Positions 51,702-61,813 of a DNA stretch of 64,000 bases are shown piece after piece. The notes under the pieces were generated by a model that was given only the letters and a program-made list of their open reading frames with translations, ran no database searches and had not been told where the DNA came from. Position numbers and translations under genes: made by a program. The DNA comes from Extensimonas perlucida (GTDB taxonomy: Bacteria > Pseudomonadota > Gammaproteobacteria > Burkholderiales > Burkholderiaceae_C), in assembly GCF_007655255.1 (NCBI RefSeq), contig NZ_VMYE01000006.1, positions 109,962-173,961 on the forward strand, in the 5' to 3' direction. Position 1 is the stretch's first letter. Each line of letters begins with the position of its first letter.

Positions 51702-53513
51702 ATGTTCCCCCAGCGCCTCGACGCACCCCAGGCCTATGGCATCGCCAAGGCCATGATGGACGGCTTCAACCGCCACTACCGCCTCTTTCGCGCCGAATCG
51801 GCGCGCGCCAAGCACCGCTTCGAGACGGCCGACTGGCACGCGCAGCAGCGCGCGCAGCGCGAGCGCATCGAGTTTTACGACCTGCGTGTGCGCGAATGCG
51901 TGCACCGGCTCGAAAAAGAGTTCCACGCGAGCCGCCAGCCCATGGACGTGTGGCACCAAGTCAAGCTGCACTACATCGGCCTGCTCGTGAACCACCACCA
52001 GCCCGAGCTCGCCGAGACCTTTTTCAATTCGGTCACCTGCAAAATCCTGCACCGCACGCATTTTCACAACGACTTCATCTTCGTGCGCCCGGCCGTCAGC
52101 ACCGAATACATCGAAAACGACGAGCCCGAGGCGCTGCCGACCTACCGCGCCTACTACCCCGCGCCGGGCCAGCTGCACGACACCCTGCTGCGCATCATCG
52201 AGGACTTCGGCCTGCAACGCCCTTTCGCCGATCTGCGCCGCGACACGGGCTACGTGCTCGCCGCCATGCAGCAGCGCCTGGCCAATGTCACGCTGCGCGC
52301 CAACTTCCAGCTGCAGGTGCTCTCGGGCCTGTTTTACCGCAACAAGGGCGCCTACGTGGTCGGCAAGATCATCAACGGCTACCTCGAAATCCCGTTCGCG
52401 CTGCCGCTGCTGCACGACGAGCGCGATGCCGCGGGGCGGCTCGTGCTCGACACGGTGCTGTTCGGCGAGGAGGACTTGCAAATGCTGTTCAGCTTTGCGC
52501 GTGCCTACTTCATGGTCGATATGGAAGTGCCCAGCGCCTACGTGCAGTTTCTGCGCAGCCTCATGCCGCGCAAGCCGCGCGCCGAGATTTACAACGCGCT
52601 GGGCCTGGCCAAGCAGGGCAAGACGCTGTTTTACCGCGACTTTCTCTACCACCTCAAGCATTCGAGCGACAAGTTCCGCATCGCGCCGGGCATCAAGGGC
52701 ATGGTCATGCTGGTGTTCGACCTGCCGAGCTTTCCCTACGTGTTCAAAGTCATCAAGGACTACTACCCGCCACAGAAAGACACCACGCGCGAGCAGATCA
52801 AGGCCAAGTACCAGCTCGTCAAGCAGCACGACCGCGTGGGCCGCATGGCCGACACGCTCGAATACAGCGAGGTCGCGTTCCCGCGCGAACGCTTTACCGA
52901 CGAGCTCATCGCCGAGATCGAGCGCTTCGCGCCGAGCCAACTCGAGATCAGCGACCGCGACGGCGACGGCCGCCAGGAGGTCATCATCAAGCACCTGTAT
53001 ATCGAGCGGCGCATGATCCCGCTCAACATCTACCTGCAGGAAGCCTTCGACAAGGGTTTGCACGACGCGCGCGTGCGCCAGCAGATGGAGCACGCCGTGA
53101 TCGACTACGGCAACGCGATCAAAGACCTAGTGGCCGCCAACATTTTCCCCGGCGACATGCTGTGGAAGAATTTTGGTGTCACACGCAACGGCAAAGTCGT
53201 GTTCTACGATTACGACGAGATCGAATACCTCACCGACTGCAACTTCCGCCGCGTGCCCACACCGCGCAACGAAGAGGAGGAAATGAGTGGCGAAGTCTGG
53301 TACAGCGTCGGTCCGCACGACGTGTTCCCCGAAACCTTCGGGCCTTTCCTGCTCGGCAACGACGCCGTGCGCGAGGTCTTTCTGCGCCACCATGCCGATT
53401 TGCTCGACGTGGCGTTCTGGCAGTCGCACAAGGAGCGCATCCAGGCCGGCCATGTCTATGATGTTTTCCCCTACGACCCCGAGCGGCGCTTTTGCCACCA
53501 GCACCCGGCCTGA
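51702..53513 (+). CDS. aceK: Isocitrate dehydrogenase kinase/phosphatase
   Basis: Bifunctional enzyme of 603 aa that phosphorylates and dephosphorylates isocitrate dehydrogenase to divert carbon into the glyoxylate shunt during growth on acetate, fatty acids or leucine. N-terminal regulatory domain; C-terminal kinase-like domain with [29 protein letters not shown] (glycine-rich loop and Lys), then [41 protein letters not shown] (catalytic loop and metal site). Full length. aceA/aceB are not in the window. Confidence 0.95.
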   Translation: MFPQRLDAPQAYGIAKAMMDGFNRHYRLFRAESARAKHRFETADWHAQQRAQRERIEFYDLRVRECVHRLEKEFHASRQPMDVWHQVKLHYIGLLVNHHQPELAETFFNSVTCKILHRTHFHNDFIFVRPAVSTEYIENDEPEALPTYRAYYPAPGQLHDTLLRIIEDFGLQRPFADLRRDTGYVLAAMQQRLANVTLRANFQLQVLSGLFYRNKGAYVVGKIINGYLEIPFALPLLHDERDAAGRLVLDTVLFGEEDLQMLFSFARAYFMVDMEVPSAYVQFLRSLMPRKPRAEIYNALGLAKQGKTLFYRDFLYHLKHSSDKFRIAPGIKGMVMLVFDLPSFPYVFKVIKDYYPPQKDTTREQIKAKYQLVKQHDRVGRMADTLEYSEVAFPRERFTDELIAEIERFAPSQLEISDRDGDGRQEVIIKHLYIERRMIPLNIYLQEAFDKGLHDARVRQQMEHAVIDYGNAIKDLVAANIFPGDMLWKNFGVTRNGKVVFYDYDEIEYLTDCNFRRVPTPRNEEEEMSGEVWYSVGPHDVFPETFGPFLLGNDAVREVFLRHHADLLDVAFWQSHKERIQAGHVYDVFPYDPERRFCHQHPA

Positions 53514-53583
53514 GCTGCCAATCCGCAGCACGCGCCTACAGCGCCGCGCGGTGTAAACACTTTTTCATCCACAGGAGCTTTCC

Positions 53584-54777
53584 ATGACTGCATCCCTTCA
53601 AGACCCCGTCGTCATCGTCGGCGCCGCGCGCACGCCCATGGGCGCGCTGCAGGGCGACTTTGCCAGCCTCGCCGCGCACGACCTGGGCGGCGCCGCGATA
53701 CGCGCCGCCGTCGAGCGCGCGGGCGTTGCGCCCAGCGCCGTCGGCGAAGTGCTGTTCGGCAACTGCCTCATGGCCGGCCAGGGCCAGGCGCCCGCGCGCC
53801 AGGCCGCGTTCAAGGGCGGCCTGCCCAGGGAGGCGGGCGCGGTCACGCTGTCCAAAATGTGCGGCTCGGGCATGAAGGCCGCGATGTTCGCGCACGACAT
53901 GCTGCTCGCGGGCACGCACGAGGTCATGGTCGCCGGCGGCATGGAGAGCATGACCGGCGCGCCCTATCTGCTACAAAAAGCGCGCAGCGGCTACCGCATC
54001 GGCCACGACCGCATCTTCGACCACATGATGCTCGACGGCCTCGAAGACGCCTACGAGCCCGGCCGCGCCATGGGCACCTTCGGTGAAGACTGCGCCGCCA
54101 AATACCAGTTCACGCGCGCCGCGCAAGACGCCTACGCCACCGAGAGCGTGCAGCGCGCCAAGGCCGCGACCGCATCGGGCGCCTTTGCCGCCGAGATCGT
54201 GCCCGTCAGCGTGAAAGACCGCAGCGGCGAGCGCGTGGTCAGCACCGACGAGGGTCCGGGCAAGATCAAGCTCGAAAAAATCCCCACGCTCAAGCCCGCG
54301 TTCAAAAAAGACGGCACCATCACCGCGGCCTCGAGCTCCAGCATCAACGACGGCGCTGCCGCGCTCGTGCTGATGCGCCAATCGACGGCGCAAAAGCTCG
54401 GCTGCAAGCCGCTCGCACGCATCGTGAGCCACGCCACGCACGCGCAGGCGCCCGAGTGGTTCACCACCGCGCCCGTCGATGCCTCGCGCAAGGCACTCGC
54501 CAAGGCCGGCTGGAGCGTGCAGGACGTGGACTTGTGGGAGGTCAACGAGGCGTTTGCCGTCGTGCCCATGGCGCTCATGAACGAGCTCGGCGTGGCGCAC
54601 GACATCCTCAACGTCAACGGCGGCGCCTGCGCGCTCGGCCACCCGATCGGCGCGAGCGGCGCGCGCATCATGGTCACGCTGCTTTATGCGCTGCAGGCGC
54701 GCGGCAAGAAGCGCGGCCTCGCCACGCTGTGCATAGGCGGCGGCGAAGCCACGGCCGTAGCGCTCGAGCTGGTCTGA
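53584..54777 (+). CDS. atoB: Acetyl-CoA C-acetyltransferase (thiolase)
   Basis: Thiolase of 397 aa with the catalytic triad Cys93 (TLSKMCGSGMKA), His353 (CALGHPIGASGAR) and Cys383 (ATLCIGGGE). Cleaves acetoacetyl-CoA to two acetyl-CoA at the end of leucine degradation, or works in reverse. Normal length; GGAG ribosome binding site. Last gene of the liu-related series and followed by a strong terminator. Confidence 0.95.
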   Translation: MTASLQDPVVIVGAARTPMGALQGDFASLAAHDLGGAAIRAAVERAGVAPSAVGEVLFGNCLMAGQGQAPARQAAFKGGLPREAGAVTLSKMCGSGMKAAMFAHDMLLAGTHEVMVAGGMESMTGAPYLLQKARSGYRIGHDRIFDHMMLDGLEDAYEPGRAMGTFGEDCAAKYQFTRAAQDAYATESVQRAKAATASGAFAAEIVPVSVKDRSGERVVSTDEGPGKIKLEKIPTLKPAFKKDGTITAASSSSINDGAAALVLMRQSTAQKLGCKPLARIVSHATHAQAPEWFTTAPVDASRKALAKAGWSVQDVDLWEVNEAFAVVPMALMNELGVAHDILNVNGGACALGHPIGASGARIMVTLLYALQARGKKRGLATLCIGGGEATAVALELV

Positions 54778-54786
54778 ATTTGCTCA

Positions 54787-54836
54787 CTAAAAAAGAGCAT
54801 CCTGCGCTTTATACATAAGCGCAGGAAGCCTTTTTT
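54787..54836. terminator. Bidirectional intrinsic terminator
   Basis: A-run, stem TCCTGCGCTT / AAGCGCAGGA with a six-base loop, then a T-run. It separates the thiolase gene from the convergent GntR-type gene. The stem core CGCTT...AAGCG resembles family A palindromes. Confidence 0.9.
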
Positions 54837-54866
54837 GCCTCAAAACCGTGAGCGCTTCAGGGGCCG

Positions 54867-55573
54867 CTATTTCAGCAGCCCTGCCTTTTTGATCACGGAA
54901 GGGGCGCGGTGCGTGTGCGCCGTCAGCAAAGCCACTGCATCTTCCGCCTTGCGCGCGAGCACGGCCTCGAAAATCGCCCGGTGCTCCTCATGCACGTCGG
55001 CCGGTGGCGGGCCTTTGACTGCAGACATGCGGCGGTAGCGCTCGGACTGCTGGTACAGCTGGCGGCGCGTCCTGAGCAGGCGTGCCGACTTGCACGCCCC
55101 GACCAGCGCCTCGTGGAACTGGCGGTTGCAGGCTTCCCAGTCGTCGAAGGCGCCGCGCGGGTCGGTGCGCAGGCGCTGCTCGGCGAGCGTCAGTTTGTGA
55201 AAGGCGCTGACGATGTCGGCTTCCCAGTCGTCCGTGCCCTGCGCCATGCTCTCGCGCAGGGCCTCGCATTCGAGCAGGATGCGCATGCGCGTCAGGTCTT
55301 CCAGGTCGGCCAGCGACATGGGCGCGACGCGAAAGCCGCGCTGCCCTTGTGCCACCACCAACGAGTCGCAATGAGCAGCGCGAGCGCCTCGCGCAGGGTG
55401 CCGGAGCTCACGTCGTAGCAGGACTTCAGATGCTCGACGCGCAACTTCTCACCCGCAGCAAGCCGCCCTTCGATGATGTCGCGCCGCAACTGGCGGTAGG
55501 TGGCCTCGATCAGCGTGCGCGGCTGGTCTTCCAGCGCCAGTTCTTCGATGGCATCGACGTCAGCGAGGTTCAT
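54867..55573 (-). pseudogene. GntR/FadR-type regulator, frameshifted
   Basis: The start at 55573 gives MNLADVDAIEEL and a GntR winged helix (TLIEATYRQLRRDIIEGRLAAGEKLRVEHLKSCYDVSSGTLREALALLIA). That frame then goes out of register near 55366. The second part (VVAQGQRGFRVAPMSLADLEDLTRMRILLECEALRESM..., FCD effector domain, ends at 54867) is in another frame. Adding one G in the coding strand after LLIA would join them as IADSLVVAQG, the expected GntR sequence. So it is a one-base deletion or a sequencing error. As the divergent neighbour of the meta-cleavage operon it is the likely repressor. Confidence 0.88.
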
Positions 55574-55671
55574 GGTGGTGTTGGTGTGGACGGGACATGT
55601 GCAGACGGGATATGTGCGGGCCATTGCGCACCCACGGGAGCGCACATAGTAACCCGGCAGCAGCGAAGGGC

Positions 55672-55688
55672 ATTTTATGCGACAAAAT
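55672..55688. promoter_or_regulatory. Candidate operator in the regulator-hydrolase gap
   Basis: ATTTTATGCGACAAAAT is an imperfect AT-rich dyad within the 299-base divergent region, of the size bound by FadR-type GntR proteins. The rest of the gap is AT-richer than the genes and should carry the operon promoter, which could not be fixed by eye. Confidence 0.35.
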
Positions 55689-55872
55689 CTCGAGAAAAAT
55701 AAGGGTTTCTACTATCTTTGATCTATCGTGCGCTGAGTAAAAATATCGACATTGACATTGAATCTCTGGCCGCACTCCCGCTGTCGCGTAGCGCTTCACC
55801 GTTCGACGTGCGACGACCTCTGGTTTGCTCCTTGTTTGCACCCTTGTTCATCACCTCGACGCAACATTTCCC

Positions 55873-56715
55873 ATGACGACCACCTCCCCCTCCCCCGAAA
55901 TCGGCAAGAGCATCGTTGCAGCCGGGCTGCGCACCAACTACCACGACCTGGGCCAGGGATTCCCGGTGATGCTGATCCACGGCTCCGGCCCCGGCGTCAG
56001 CGCCTGGGCCAACTGGCGCCTCGTGATGCCCGTGCTGGCCAAAGAGCGCCGCGTGATCGCGCCCGACATGGCCGGCTTTGGCTTCACCGATCGCCCCGAG
56101 GGCGCCGTGTATTCGATGGACAACTGGGTGAAGCAGGCCGTGGGGCTGATGGACGCGCTGGGCCTGCCGCAGGTGGACCTCGTGGGCAACTCCTTCGGCG
56201 GTGCCCTGTCGCTGGCCTTGGCCATACGCCATCCGCAGCGCGTGCGCCGGCTCGTGCTCATGGGCGCGGCGGGCGTGTCCTTCGAAATCACGCCCGCGCT
56301 CGATGCGATCTGGGGCTACACCCCATCGTTCGAAAACATGCGCAAAGTGATGGACTGGTTCGCCTACGACCGCAACCTGGTCAGCGACGAGCTCGCGCAG
56401 CTGCGCTATCAAGCGAGCATCCAGCCCGGCTTTCAGGAGTCATATGCGTCCATGTTCCCTGCGCCACGCCAGCGCTGGGTCGAAGCCCTGGCCAGCAAAG
56501 AGGAGGACATCCGCGCGCTGCCGCACGAGGCGCTGCTGATCCACGGGCGTGAAGACCAGGTGATCCCGGTGAGCAACTCCATCCGCCTGTCGCAATGGAT
56601 TTCGCGCTCGCAATTGCACGTGTTCGGCCGCTGCGGGCACTGGACGCAGATCGAGCACGCCAGCCGCTTTGCGCAGCTGGTGGGCAACTTCCTCGCCGAG
56701 GCCGATGCCGCCTGA
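55873..56715 (+). CDS. dmpD: 2-hydroxymuconate semialdehyde hydrolase (DmpD/XylF-like)
   Basis: Meta-cleavage product hydrolase, 280 aa, releasing 2-hydroxypenta-2,4-dienoate plus formate or a carboxylate. Alpha/beta fold with oxyanion LIHGSGPGVSAWANWR, nucleophile Ser107 (GNSFGG), Asp228 (HGREDQVIPV) and His256 (GRCGHWTQIE). Start at 55873; the upstream in-frame extension is not conserved. First gene of the operon, unlike classical dmp operons where it follows dmpC. Confidence 0.92.
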   Translation: MTTTSPSPEIGKSIVAAGLRTNYHDLGQGFPVMLIHGSGPGVSAWANWRLVMPVLAKERRVIAPDMAGFGFTDRPEGAVYSMDNWVKQAVGLMDALGLPQVDLVGNSFGGALSLALAIRHPQRVRRLVLMGAAGVSFEITPALDAIWGYTPSFENMRKVMDWFAYDRNLVSDELAQLRYQASIQPGFQESYASMFPAPRQRWVEALASKEEDIRALPHEALLIHGREDQVIPVSNSIRLSQWISRSQLHVFGRCGHWTQIEHASRFAQLVGNFLAEADAA

Positions 56716-56741
56716 GCCCGGCGCATGCAAGGACTGCAGCC

Positions 56742-57182
56742 ATGAGCGCAAAGCCTGCCCCTTCCGCCCGCGACGCTGCGGGTCAGCACTGGGTGCGTAT
56801 CGAACAACCCGCGTACGAAACCGTGCACGAGATCGGCTACCCCTGCGCCGAGACCGAAACCCTGCTGCAGGGCATGGCGCGCACGGGCCGCAAAGGCATT
56901 CCCGTGGGCTGCCTGGGTGGGGGCTGCGGTATCTGCAAGATCAAGGTGAGCATGGGCAGCGTGCGCCGCGTCGGCCCCATGAGCCGGGCGCATGTCAGCG
57001 TCGAAGAAGAAGCCCAAGGTATTTGTCTTGCCTGCCGCGTGGCACCGCTCGCGAACGTCGAGGTCGAGGTGCTGGGCAGGTTGAAAAAGGCCCTGGGCAA
57101 GGCCCCGGGGTTTTCGTGGAGTGCTGGCGTGGCAAAGCTCGGCGCGTCAGATTGTGCAACTGTAAATGTCAAGGAGACATGA
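56742..57182 (+). CDS. 2Fe-2S ferredoxin (XylT/DmpQ-type, extended)
   Basis: Plant-type ferredoxin domain of a 146-aa protein with ligands in [14 protein letters not shown] (C-x4-C-x2-C) and the fourth Cys in ICLACRV. XylT/DmpQ ferredoxins re-reduce inactivated (ferric) catechol 2,3-dioxygenase, and this gene lies directly ahead of that enzyme (stop and ATG one base apart), which supports the same role. It is longer than XylT (about 112 aa), with extra residues at both ends. Confidence 0.87.
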   Translation: MSAKPAPSARDAAGQHWVRIEQPAYETVHEIGYPCAETETLLQGMARTGRKGIPVGCLGGGCGICKIKVSMGSVRRVGPMSRAHVSVEEEAQGICLACRVAPLANVEVEVLGRLKKALGKAPGFSWSAGVAKLGASDCATVNVKET

Positions 57183-57183
57183 A

Positions 57184-58128
57184 ATGGGCATCATGCGAAT
57201 CGGCCGCGTCAGCCTGCGGGTGATGGACATGGCCGCGGCCGTCAAGCACTATGAAAAAGTGCTGGGCCTCAAGAAAACCATGGAAGACAAGCAAGGCAAT
57301 GTCTATCTCAAGTGCTGGGACGAGTGGGACAAATACTCGCTGATCCTCACGCCTTCCGACCAGGCGGGCATGAACCACATTGCGTACAAAGTCGAAAACG
57401 ATGCAGACCTCGACGCCCTGCAAAAGCGCATCGAGGCCTACGGCATCAAAACCCAAGTCCTGCCCGAAGGTACCTTGCCTTCCACCGGGCGCATGCTGCA
57501 GTTCCACCTGCCCAGTGGGCACGACATGCGCCTGTACGCCATGAAGGAGTACGTGGGCACCGAGGTCGGCACGGTCAACCCCGACCCCTGGCCCGACAAC
57601 ATCACGGGCGCGGGCGTGCACTGGCTCGACCACGCGCTGCTGATGTGCGAGCTCAACCCCGAGGCTGGCGTGAACAAGGTCGCCGAAACCACCAAGTTCG
57701 CCACCGAATGCCTGGACTTCAAGCTGGTCGAGCAGATCATGGTCGGGCCCGACAACAGCATCCAGGCCGCGACCTGGCTCTCGCGCTCGAACACTCCGCA
57801 CGACATCGCCTTCGTCGGTGGCCCGCGCATGGGGCTGCACCACATCGCCTTCTACCTCGAAGACTGGGCCGACGTGCTCAAGGCTGCCGACGTGATGGCC
57901 AAGAACAAGGTCAAGGTGGACCTGCCGCCCACACGCCATGGCGTGACGCGCGGCACCACGATCTATTTCTTCGACCCGAGCGGCAACCGCAACGAAACCT
58001 TCTCGGGCCTGGGCTACCTCTCGCAGCCCGACCGCCCCGTCACCACCTGGACGGGCGACGAGATGTGGCGCGGCATCATCTACCACACCGGCGAACCGTA
58101 TGAAGCCTTTACCGACGTCTATACCTGA
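57184..58128 (+). CDS. dmpB: Catechol 2,3-dioxygenase
   Basis: Extradiol dioxygenase of 314 aa that opens catechol to 2-hydroxymuconic semialdehyde using Fe(II). Two vicinal-oxygen-chelate modules. Metal ligands by alignment with XylE: His150 (LDHALL), His220 (GLHHIAFYL) and Glu271 (NRNETF). Catalytic His206 (TPHDIAF), His252 and Tyr261 are kept. ATG at 57184. Belongs to the longer (314-aa) subgroup typical of Comamonas/Ralstonia rather than the 307-aa Pseudomonas XylE type. Confidence 0.95.
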   Translation: MGIMRIGRVSLRVMDMAAAVKHYEKVLGLKKTMEDKQGNVYLKCWDEWDKYSLILTPSDQAGMNHIAYKVENDADLDALQKRIEAYGIKTQVLPEGTLPSTGRMLQFHLPSGHDMRLYAMKEYVGTEVGTVNPDPWPDNITGAGVHWLDHALLMCELNPEAGVNKVAETTKFATECLDFKLVEQIMVGPDNSIQAATWLSRSNTPHDIAFVGGPRMGLHHIAFYLEDWADVLKAADVMAKNKVKVDLPPTRHGVTRGTTIYFFDPSGNRNETFSGLGYLSQPDRPVTTWTGDEMWRGIIYHTGEPYEAFTDVYT

Positions 58129-58574
58129 TGCAGGGCCGCGCCATGGCTGAATCCACCTTGAGCGTGGGCACGCGCGCCATCGCCTGCGAGGCCGCCGCTG
58201 CCGCCGTGCAGGCGGCGGTGGCGCATGCGCAGGCGCTGGGCATACGCATCAACGTCGCCGTCACCGACCCCGCGGGATTGTTGATGGCCTTTTTGCGCAT
58301 GCCCGGCGCGCCGCTGCACTCGATCGATATCGCCATCGACAAGGCCTACACCGCGGCGAGCTTCGGCGTGCCGACGGCGCAGTGGCTCGAGCTGATCGGC
58401 GACGAAGAAGCCCTGCGCATAGGCCTGCCGCACCGCCCGCGCCTGGTGGTGTTCGGCGGTGGCTTGCCCATCCGCGAAGCCGGTGTGCTGATCGGCGGCA
58501 TCGGCGTCTCGGGCGGCTCGGCCGCGCAGGACGAAGAGTGCGCGCGCGCCGGTCTGTCTGCCATAGGGCTGTAG
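58128..58574 (+). CDS. HbpS/GlcG-family (DUF336) protein
   Basis: Small protein of 148 aa of the GlcG/HbpS family: AAAAVQAAVAHAQALGIRINVAVTDPAGLLMAFLRMPGA, then DKAYTAASFG and a GGLPI....VLIGGIGVSGG block. Members occur in aromatic and glycolate gene clusters (for example nahX-like genes) and some bind haem; their role in meta-cleavage is unresolved. The ATG overlaps the dioxygenase stop (TGATG), so it is translationally coupled. Confidence 0.85.
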   Translation: MQGRAMAESTLSVGTRAIACEAAAAAVQAAVAHAQALGIRINVAVTDPAGLLMAFLRMPGAPLHSIDIAIDKAYTAASFGVPTAQWLELIGDEEALRIGLPHRPRLVVFGGGLPIREAGVLIGGIGVSGGSAAQDEECARAGLSAIGL

Positions 58575-58606
58575 ATCTCTCTGTTTTTTCAGATCCCCTC
58601 CTTGAT

Positions 58607-60061
58607 ATGAAGCAAATCTCGAATTTCATCGACGGTGCCTACGTCGCCACAGGCAAAACCTTCGAAAAGCGCTCGCCCCTCACGGGCCAGGTCATCGCGC
58701 AGGTACATGAGGCCGGCAAAGCCGAGGTCGATGCCGCCGTGGCCGCGGCGCGTGCGGCCTTGCGCGGCCCCTGGGGCCGCATGAGCGTGGCCGAGCGGGT
58801 CGAGCGCCTGTACGCCGTGGCCGACGGCATCAACCGCCGGTTCGAGGAGTTTCTGGCCGCCGAGTGCGAAGACACCGGCAAACCGCGCAGCCTGGCGAGC
58901 CACATCGACATTCCGCGCGGCGCGGCCAATTTCAAGATTTTTGCGGACGTCGTGAAAAACGTCCCCACTGAATTTTTCGAAACCGCCACGCCCGACGGGC
59001 GCGGCGCGATCAACTACGGCTACCGCAGCCCCGTGGGCGTGGTCGGCGTGATCTGCCCCTGGAACCTGCCGCTGCTGCTCATGACCTGGAAGGTCGGCCC
59101 CGCGCTCGCGTGCGGCAATGCGGTGGTCGTCAAGCCCTCCGAAGAAACCCCGCAGACCGCCGCGCTGCTCGGCGAGGTCATGAACGAGGCCGGCATTCCG
59201 CCTGGCGTCTATAACGTGGTGCACGGCTTCGGGCCCGACTCCGCCGGCGAATATGTCACCAGCCACCCGCAGGTCAACGCCATCACCTTCACGGGCGAAA
59301 CGCGCACCGGCGAGGTCATCATGAAGGCCGCGGCCAAGGGCGCGCGCCCCGTCAGCCTGGAGATGGGCGGCAAGAACGCCGCCATCGTGTTCGCCGACTG
59401 CGATTTCGACGCGGCCATCGAGGGCACCATGCGCTCGGTGTTTGCGAACTGCGGCCAGGTGTGCCTGGGCACCGAGCGTGTCTATGTCGAGCGGCCCCTT
59501 TTCGAGCGCTTCGTCGCCGCGCTCAAAAAAGGCGCCGAGGGCCTGAAGCTCGGGCGCCCCGAAGACGCTACGACCAACATGGGGCCGCTGATCAGCAAAG
59601 AGCACCAGGCCAAGGTGCTGTCGTACTACCGCCTCGCGCTCGAGGAAGGCGCGACGCTGGTCACGGGCGGCGGCGTGCCCGACATGCCGGGCGAGCTCGC
59701 GGGAGGCAGCTGGGTGCAGCCGACGATCTGGACGGGCCTGCCCGAGACGGCGCGCGTGCTCAAGGAGGAAGTGTTCGGCCCCTGCTGCCACATCGCACCC
59801 TTTGACAGCGAAGAAGAGGTGCTCGCCAAGGCCAACGACAACGACTACGGACTGGCCACGGCCATCTGGACGCGCGACCTCGCACGCGCGCACCGCGTGG
59901 CGCAGCGCATGGAGGTGGGCCTTGCCTGGGTCAACAGCTGGTTCCTGCGCGACCTGCGCACGCCCTTTGGCGGGGCCAAGCAGTCTGGCATAGGGCGCGA
60001 GGGCGGGGTGCACTCGCTCGAGTTCTATACCGAGCTGAAAAACGTCTGCATCAAACTTTGA
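58607..60061 (+). CDS. dmpC: 2-hydroxymuconic semialdehyde dehydrogenase
   Basis: NAD-dependent aldehyde dehydrogenase of 484 aa starting the oxidative (4-oxalocrotonate) branch. Catalytic Glu252 (VSLEMGGKNAAIV) and Cys286 (ANCGQVCLGTERVYV), NAD region FTGETRTG. The start at 58607 gives the conserved N-terminus (MKQISNFIDGAYV). The frame upstream, open to 58382, is antisense noise of the preceding gene. Confidence 0.95.
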   Translation: MKQISNFIDGAYVATGKTFEKRSPLTGQVIAQVHEAGKAEVDAAVAAARAALRGPWGRMSVAERVERLYAVADGINRRFEEFLAAECEDTGKPRSLASHIDIPRGAANFKIFADVVKNVPTEFFETATPDGRGAINYGYRSPVGVVGVICPWNLPLLLMTWKVGPALACGNAVVVKPSEETPQTAALLGEVMNEAGIPPGVYNVVHGFGPDSAGEYVTSHPQVNAITFTGETRTGEVIMKAAAKGARPVSLEMGGKNAAIVFADCDFDAAIEGTMRSVFANCGQVCLGTERVYVERPLFERFVAALKKGAEGLKLGRPEDATTNMGPLISKEHQAKVLSYYRLALEEGATLVTGGGVPDMPGELAGGSWVQPTIWTGLPETARVLKEEVFGPCCHIAPFDSEEEVLAKANDNDYGLATAIWTRDLARAHRVAQRMEVGLAWVNSWFLRDLRTPFGGAKQSGIGREGGVHSLEFYTELKNVCIKL

Positions 60062-60075
60062 ACGAGATCTACAGC

Positions 60076-60858
60076 ATGGACAAGCAACTGATAACAACCC
60101 TGGGCGACGAGCTTTATGAAGCGCTGCGCCAATGCCGCACGGTCGAGCCCCTGACCAACCGGCACCCCGACATCACGGTAGAAGACGCCTACCGCATCCA
60201 GCAGCGCATGATTGCCCGGCGCCTGGAAAAGGGCGAGCGCGTCGTTGGCAAAAAGATCGGCGTCACGAGCCAGGCCGTCATGAACATGCTGGGCGTGTAC
60301 CAGCCCGACTTCGGCTACATGCTCGACGGCATGATCGTGAGCGACGGCGAGACCATACCGATGTCTTCGCTGATCCAACCCAAGGCCGAGGGCGAAATCG
60401 CCTTTGTGCTCAAGAAAGACCTCATGGGCCCGGGCGTGAGCAATGCCGACGTGTTGGCCGCGACCGACTTCGTGATGCCCTGCTTCGAGATCGTCGATTC
60501 GCGCATCCGTGACTGGAAGATCAAAATCCAGGACACCGTGGCCGACAACGCTTCGTGCGGGGTATTCGTGCTCGGCAGCGCCGCCGTCGATCCGCGCAAG
60601 ATCGACCTCATCACCTGCGGCATGGTGCTCGAGAAAAACGGCGAAGTCATCGGCACCGGTGCGGGTGCTGCGGCGCTGGGCTCGCCCGTGAACGCCGTGG
60701 CCTGGCTTGCGAACACGCTGGGGCGCCTCGGAATCGGCCTCAAGGCCGGCGAAGTCGTGCTTTCGGGCGCGCTTGCCGCCATGTGCCCCGCGCAGGCGGG
60801 CGACCATTTTGCGGTGCATATTGGCGGGCTGGGCAGCTGCTCGGTGCGTTTTGGCTGA
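60076..60858 (+). CDS. dmpE: 2-hydroxypenta-2,4-dienoate hydratase
   Basis: Adds water to 2-hydroxypentadienoate to give 4-hydroxy-2-oxovalerate; 260 aa. Family blocks: [71 protein letters not shown]. Related to the decarboxylase DmpH, with which it forms a complex in Pseudomonas. The ATG at 60076 is preferred; a TTG at 60058 overlaps the dmpC stop. Confidence 0.93.
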   Translation: MDKQLITTLGDELYEALRQCRTVEPLTNRHPDITVEDAYRIQQRMIARRLEKGERVVGKKIGVTSQAVMNMLGVYQPDFGYMLDGMIVSDGETIPMSSLIQPKAEGEIAFVLKKDLMGPGVSNADVLAATDFVMPCFEIVDSRIRDWKIKIQDTVADNASCGVFVLGSAAVDPRKIDLITCGMVLEKNGEVIGTGAGAAALGSPVNAVAWLANTLGRLGIGLKAGEVVLSGALAAMCPAQAGDHFAVHIGGLGSCSVRFG

Positions 60859-60890
60859 GCACCATCTCATTTTTCATTGACGGAGTTTTC

Positions 60891-61802
60891 ATGCAGAAAA
60901 TCAAATGCGCCTTGATCGGGCCTGGCAACATCGGCACCGATTTGCTGGCCAAACTCAAACGCAGCCCGGTACTCGAGCCCGTGTGGATGGTGGGCATTGA
61001 CCCCGAGTCCGACGGCCTGAAAAGAGCCCGCGAGATGGGCATCAAGACCACCGCCGAGGGTGTCGATGGCCTGGTGCCGCACCTCAAAGCCGACGGCGTG
61101 CAGATCGTTTTCGACGCCACCAGCGCCTACGTGCACGCTGAGAACAGCCGCAAGGTCAATGCCGAGGGCGCCTTGATGATCGACCTCACGCCCGCAGCCA
61201 TCGGCCCCTTTTGCGTGCCGCCCGTGAACCTGCGCGAGCACGTGGGCCGGCGTGAGATGAACGTCAACATGGTCACCTGCGGCGGCCAGGCCACCATCCC
61301 CATGGTGGCGGCCGTGGCGCGTGTGCAGCCCGTGGCTTATGGCGAGATCGTCGCCACCGTCTCGAGCCGTTCGGCCGGGCCGGGTACGCGCAAGAACATC
61401 GACGAATTCACGCGCACCACGGCCAAGGCGATCGAGCAGGTCGGCGGCGCCAAGAAGGGCAAGGCCATCATCATCATCAACCCGGCCGAGCCGCCGCTGA
61501 TCATGCGCGACACCGTGCATTGCCTGACCGAGACCGAGCCTGACCAGGCCAGGATCACCGAGTCCATCCACGCCATGATCAAAGAAGTGCAGCAGTACGT
61601 GCCCGGCTACAAGTTGGTCAACGGCCCGGTGTTCGACGGCAAGCGCGTCTCGATCTTCCTCGAGGTCGAAGGCCTGGGCGACTACCTGCCCAAGTACGCG
61701 GGCAACCTCGACATCATGACCGCCGCCGCCGCGCGCACCGCCGAAATGTTCGCTGAAGAAATCCTCCGCGGCGCTTTGACCCTCGAACCCGTTGCCGCCT
61801 GA
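60891..61802 (+). CDS. dmpF: Acylating acetaldehyde dehydrogenase
   Basis: CoA-dependent NAD enzyme of 303 aa converting acetaldehyde to acetyl-CoA, partner of the aldolase DmpG. Nucleotide motif [17 protein letters not shown], catalytic Cys130 ([11 protein letters not shown]), and the C-terminal interaction region. Start at 60891 after CGGAG. The complex channels acetaldehyde from DmpG to DmpF. Confidence 0.95.
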   Translation: MQKIKCALIGPGNIGTDLLAKLKRSPVLEPVWMVGIDPESDGLKRAREMGIKTTAEGVDGLVPHLKADGVQIVFDATSAYVHAENSRKVNAEGALMIDLTPAAIGPFCVPPVNLREHVGRREMNVNMVTCGGQATIPMVAAVARVQPVAYGEIVATVSSRSAGPGTRKNIDEFTRTTAKAIEQVGGAKKGKAIIIINPAEPPLIMRDTVHCLTETEPDQARITESIHAMIKEVQQYVPGYKLVNGPVFDGKRVSIFLEVEGLGDYLPKYAGNLDIMTAAAARTAEMFAEEILRGALTLEPVAA

Positions 61803-61813
61803 AGGGAAACACC

